Assembly: GCA_016717285.1 (NCBI GenBank)
Contig: JADKFU010000003.1
Span: forward strand, 1 to 64,000
Direction: 5' to 3'
DNA from: Chitinophagaceae bacterium
GTDB taxonomy: Bacteria; Bacteroidota; Bacteroidia; Chitinophagales; UBA10324
DNA: 64,000 nucleotides
In this document: in pieces, positions 61,053 to 64,000 of the stretch
Numbering within the stretch: the first letter of the stretch is position 1
How the letters are laid out: every line of letters begins with the position of its first letter
Translations under genes and position numbers: made by a program
Notes under the pieces: model-generated
What the model was told of the DNA's origin: nothing
What the model saw: the letters and a program-made list of their open reading frames with translations, nothing else
The model's database searches: none

Positions 61053-61565
61053 ATGGCTAAAGAAAAAGTGATCAATCTCTACATTGATGCAGAATGGTAT
61101 TTAAACCAGCGAATCTTTCTAATTGGGTATTCATACGACAACAAATACTTTGGGCAGCTCTACGGGAAGAAGCTGACACCGAAAAACTTCAAAAAACTAT
61201 TCAGCAAAGTAAACGGCAGTGTTTTTTGTTACGGCCCGGACACCGGCATGCTGGAAAAATTCTTTAAATGGAAATTCAGGGATAAATTCCGGTGCGTGAA
61301 CCTGATGAAGGTATTTAAGGACTTTATTAAAAAAGGAAGTTTTAAACTTAAAGACCTGGAGCACCGATTTGGTATCCGACGCAAAGTGATGAAATACAAA
61401 ACCAGCATCTTCCAAATCTGGAGGGATTGGCGCAATCCAACGAAAAAGAAAGCAGTGCTGCTTTACAATAAAGAAGATGTTGTGAATCTCGTTAAACTTG
61501 CTTTGAAAATATTTCAAAAATTTAAAGTAAAAATCAGATATCTTGAAAAAATAAGACTGAAATAA
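61053..61565 (+). CDS. Putative DEDD-type (RNase H-like) exonuclease
   Basis: A 170-residue basic protein with the motif pattern of YprB-like predicted 3'-5' exonucleases. Motif I is LYIDAEW (Asp12, Glu14), the second is CYGPDTGMLEKFF (Asp63) and the third is YNKEDVVNLVKLA (Tyr138, Asp142), the DEDDy set. The protein has 28 Lys, suggesting nucleic-acid binding. It follows the HTH gene by 57 bp and may share its transcript. The role is unknown; the family assignment rests on motif order and spacing, not on alignment. Confidence 0.68.
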   Translation: MAKEKVINLYIDAEWYLNQRIFLIGYSYDNKYFGQLYGKKLTPKNFKKLFSKVNGSVFCYGPDTGMLEKFFKWKFRDKFRCVNLMKVFKDFIKKGSFKLKDLEHRFGIRRKVMKYKTSIFQIWRDWRNPTKKKAVLLYNKEDVVNLVKLALKIFQKFKVKIRYLEKIRLK

Positions 61566-61567
61566 AG

Positions 61568-63067
61568 CTATCGTTGAACTACAATTTTCTCACTCCAAAG
61601 CTTTACTTCATTACACGTTATGACAGCAAAATACACCCCATCAGTCAAATTACGAACATTGAGTAACCTATTTTTGAAATAATAGAACAAGCTAACATAT
61701 CCAATTTTCCTTCCATTGATGTCGTATAAGGTAAGCAGGCAATCTTCTTTCGTATTGTAAATTATGTTGAGCCATTCACTTACAGGATTAGGGGCGATGC
61801 GAAAAGAAGCTTCAATTTTTGAAGTGAGTGGTGTTGAAATCAACAATGTATCACATGGAGATCCAGACAATGGCCCAAGATCATAGTTAGGATGATTGGG
61901 GACTGAAAAATTACTGTTACTGTCCGGCAATTCCAATCCGCGCTGTATTACCTTACATGCAATTCCAAAACTATCTGGTTGATCAATTATATGTAGTGAA
62001 TAGCAGCTATTGAATGTGGAAATATAAATTTTATTATCCGGGGCAAGTTGACCTAGAAAAAACCATGTATTAAATGGCTCACTAATGCCATCCCATTCAG
62101 AAACTAGAACCATGGAATTTTCTGGATCTGTTGCCCATGTATCATATTGCCATATTTTTTTGTAGGTGTCTGCATATAAAAATCTGCTATTTGCTGAGAA
62201 TGCTCCTCCATGAGAATAATATGGATACGTAGAATCTGGAATTGTTAAAATATATGGACTACTAAGTTCCCCAGAGCATCTATCAAAATCATATAATTCA
62301 GCAAAATTATCGTGTCGAATAACAGCATACCTAGTCCCGTCAGGTGAAAAGGTTGCCATGCCACTAAAATCATTTGAAGTATGATACGGACCAACCTCTT
62401 GTTGATAAGGTCCATAAATGCCATTGGGTGTAACAAGTAATTTGTAAAATATATTTGAATAAAACTTGTGAGAAATTATCCACCAGTCTCTGCCATTAGC
62501 ATGCTTACATGCAGTAAGTCTACCCTGACTCACTGTATCATCTATACAATAAACATTTTTTTTCTCAGCTACAATTCCTCCGAAACCATTATCCAATGAG
62601 AGGTCAATTAGGCTACAACTAAGATGTAAAGGTTGTACCTGAGTTGAGCCATGAGCAAAAAATTGTTCGCCTGTAACATAGAACAACCAATACAAAGAAT
62701 CTGAAGAAGGATAAGGAATAAACAAGCACCCTTGTGAAAACCCATGACCAGAATACTGATAATAATTAGTAGCCCACCCAGGATTGAAATCAACTGAATT
62801 GCTCAATACTTCATGATTACGATTGGCGACATAAATCCCATTGGTATAAAAAAGTATCTGTCCCGCAGTATCACAAATACTGGCATTAGTGACAAATAAT
62901 GGCATAGGGCTGTAAATGTCATATACCTTCGCAGTGTCATTGCTAAAGTCAATGCCAACTCTGTTCAATGGATATGAATCATTTCCAATTAACCAATTTA
63001 AAGTTCTATTTTGTCCATAGGAGTAAATAGCGTTAAAAAGGAAAATACAAGAAACAAACAATTTCAT
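61568..63067 (-). CDS. T9SS-exported beta-propeller-like protein
   Basis: A 499-residue secreted protein. The signal peptide (FVSCIFLFNAIYSYGQ) is followed by about 400 residues of repeating beta strands with WD40/PD40-like phrases (FSGMATFSPDGTRYAVIRHD, YSHGGAFSANSRFLYADTYKKIWQYD, FLGQLAPDNKIYISTFNS), probably a beta-propeller. The end (FRIAPNPVSEWLNIIY ... LTDGVYFAVITCNE ... SEKIVVQR) is a T9SS sorting domain. Its ATG overlaps the stop of the truncated gene at 63064 by 4 bases (ATGA), so the pair was an operon. Function not known. Confidence 0.85.
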   Translation of the reverse strand: MKLFVSCIFLFNAIYSYGQNRTLNWLIGNDSYPLNRVGIDFSNDTAKVYDIYSPMPLFVTNASICDTAGQILFYTNGIYVANRNHEVLSNSVDFNPGWATNYYQYSGHGFSQGCLFIPYPSSDSLYWLFYVTGEQFFAHGSTQVQPLHLSCSLIDLSLDNGFGGIVAEKKNVYCIDDTVSQGRLTACKHANGRDWWIISHKFYSNIFYKLLVTPNGIYGPYQQEVGPYHTSNDFSGMATFSPDGTRYAVIRHDNFAELYDFDRCSGELSSPYILTIPDSTYPYYSHGGAFSANSRFLYADTYKKIWQYDTWATDPENSMVLVSEWDGISEPFNTWFFLGQLAPDNKIYISTFNSCYSLHIIDQPDSFGIACKVIQRGLELPDSNSNFSVPNHPNYDLGPLSGSPCDTLLISTPLTSKIEASFRIAPNPVSEWLNIIYNTKEDCLLTLYDINGRKIGYVSLFYYFKNRLLNVRNLTDGVYFAVITCNEVKLWSEKIVVQR

Positions 63068-63574
63068 CTTAAGAGCACCAATTTTTGATTGAATAAATCC
63101 ACATCATTTCTCTCAATTTTTACTAAATATAAACCTGCTGATAAATTTTCAATGCTGATCTGTTTTACATTCAATTCGGCAGTTAACTGTTCCCGCTTTA
63201 ATCTTCTGCCAGAAAGATCCTCAATGATTATAAAAGTATTAACCTGAAATGTTTCGGGACACATGATATTAATAAATGTTGCTGCTGGATTGGGATAAAG
63301 GCTAAAGTGTAAATCAGTCTCATTTGAATATTTAGGACTACTGGAAGTATCGCACAATTCTGCATCATCAAAAGTGGTAGCATCTCCGGATAAAAATAGA
63401 AGTTCCCTGGCTTCATAGACAGCTGGACCACCCGTAAAGGGACATTGTGAAGCTATTTCTAAAAGATCATCAATCTCGGTACTACCTAACGTAAAGTCTT
63501 CAATAGCGATAGTGGATAGAAGTATACTATTTATCAATTTGCTGTTAATTGAAATAATATGGAAAATCCGCGGA
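63064..63574 (-). pseudogene. T9SS-domain protein truncated at its 5' end by IS21
   Basis: About 170 codons remain. The C-terminal half (FSLYPNPAATFINIM ... NLSAGLYLVKIERND ... NQKLVLLR) is a type A T9SS sorting domain, and the part before it is cut off: a frame continues into the IS end (MGGQHP... from 63588), which encodes non-homologous residues. The signal peptide and the catalytic or binding part are missing, so the product is unlikely to be exported. Its stop overlaps the start of the next gene by 4 bases. Confidence 0.8.
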
Positions 63575-64000
63575 TGTTGACCACCCAAATTCGCGGCAAA
63601 CTGACCACCCTAAGTTAAGTTGCTTGAGTTGCACTAAAAAGGTTGTTTCAGTTTGTTAAAAATAACTTTTTATTCGTTGTCGTCTTCTGATTTTTTACGT
63701 TGGTTTTTTCTGAGCGATTCTCCTTTGAGTTCTATTCGTTGTGCATGATGCAGGATTCTGTCAAGTATAGCATCAGCCACAGTTTTTTCTCCAATCACTT
63801 CATACCATTGTTTGACCGGAAGCTGTGAAGTGATGATGATAGAACGTTTGCCATGCCGGTCTTCTAAAATCTCAAGCAAAGAAGTTCTGCTTGCCTGATC
63901 AAAGGGCTGTATTCCAAAATCATCCAGTATGAACAAATCCTGTTTTTCTATTTTGGCGAACTCCCTGATGGCCGAGCCATCGGCTTTCGCCATTTTAAGT
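63575..64000 (-). mobile_element. IS21-family insertion sequence (partial)
   Basis: The terminus shows TGTTGACCACCC at 63575 and a second TGACCACCC at 63602, the type of repeated end motif found in IS21 elements. An istB-like gene starts just inside (63670-64000, minus) and runs off the window; istA is expected beyond. The element interrupts the pseudogene at 63064-63574. Confidence 0.82.
63670..64000 (-). CDS. istB: IstB-like ATPase of IS21 (partial)
   Basis: The 110 visible residues are the C-terminal half of the IS21 transposition helper ATPase. The frame is open to the window edge. Walker B is QDLFILDDFGIQPFD, followed by LLEILEDRHGKRSIIITSQLPVKQWYEVIGEKTVADAILDRILHHAQRIELKGESLRK, the sensor and C-terminal region typical of IstB. 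Missing: the Walker A half, beyond 64000. It would assist the IstA transposase in target selection. Confidence 0.93.
   Translation of the reverse strand, partial: LKMAKADGSAIREFAKIEKQDLFILDDFGIQPFDQASRTSLLEILEDRHGKRSIIITSQLPVKQWYEVIGEKTVADAILDRILHHAQRIELKGESLRKNQRKKSEDDNE

Noticed and set aside
59415..63574. Integrative element with tyrosine integrase
   Set aside because: No integrase gene and no second copy of the tRNA-Lys 3' end inside the window; only the accessory character is supported.

Overview
The window is about 64 kb of an AT-rich bacterial chromosome (roughly 40-43% GC by eye) from the phylum Bacteroidota. The evidence is the many secreted proteins with type IX secretion (T9SS) C-terminal sorting domains, promoter-like TAnnTTTG boxes, an IS21-type element, a metH split into two genes, and Bacteroidota-style versions of WaaA, TdK, RpiB, CtlX and the OPT transporter. 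A Chitinophagales/Sphingobacteriales-type environmental organism is plausible, but the sequence does not fix the order. One stretch (about 16106-16679) is nearly pure G and C runs and is most likely an assembly or base-calling artefact, which suggests a draft or metagenome-derived contig.

Layout. 1-7250: a truncated sugar aminotransferase, an outer-membrane barrel, waaA (Kdo transferase), a conserved unknown, thymidine kinase, an OPT transporter behind heptamer repeat arrays, and tRNA-Cys. 7308-16081: a pair of acetolactate-decarboxylase-like proteins (one with degenerate metal ligands), an aldo/keto reductase, a lamin-tail surface protein, a receiver-HATPase regulator, a lipoprotein and purN. 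16774-26409: T9SS serine protease, a SAM-I riboswitch driving a split metH, a PQQ-type sugar dehydrogenase and a T9SS subtilase. 26440-31306: repeat-rich DNA with a VOC protein, polA, a four-helix-bundle (S23-type) gene inside inverted repeats, and an AhpD-like protein. 31397-34688: lemA-TPM-TPM operon, a class D beta-lactamase, and a Uma2 protein. 34976-39791: deoxyhypusine-synthase-like protein, RlpA, rpiB, tatC, and an OmpA-type lipoprotein. 40016-51750: M43 metalloprotease, radA, a T9SS protein, a phosphodiesterase-TPR-sulfotransferase fusion with a small partner, comF, a beta-helix lipoprotein, murB and ctlX. 52202-59223: a large T9SS glycoside hydrolase, a tandem AAA+ protein, a tiny His-rich membrane peptide, and a small secreted protein. 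59342-64000: tRNA-Lys followed by an accessory region (unknown protein, excisionase-like HTH protein, DEDD nuclease-like protein, two T9SS proteins), cut at the right by an IS21 element.

Most of the window is housekeeping plus envelope and secretion cargo. The candidates for something undescribed are: the four-helix-bundle gene bracketed by 34-bp inverted repeats (30208-30965); the small protein overlapping the phosphodiesterase-TPR-sulfotransferase fusion (44405-47222); the tandem AAA+ ATPase with a duplicated N-terminal domain (55542-58157); the diverged acetolactate-decarboxylase-like pair (7308-8874); and the gene cluster next to tRNA-Lys with operator-like palindromes (59415-61565).
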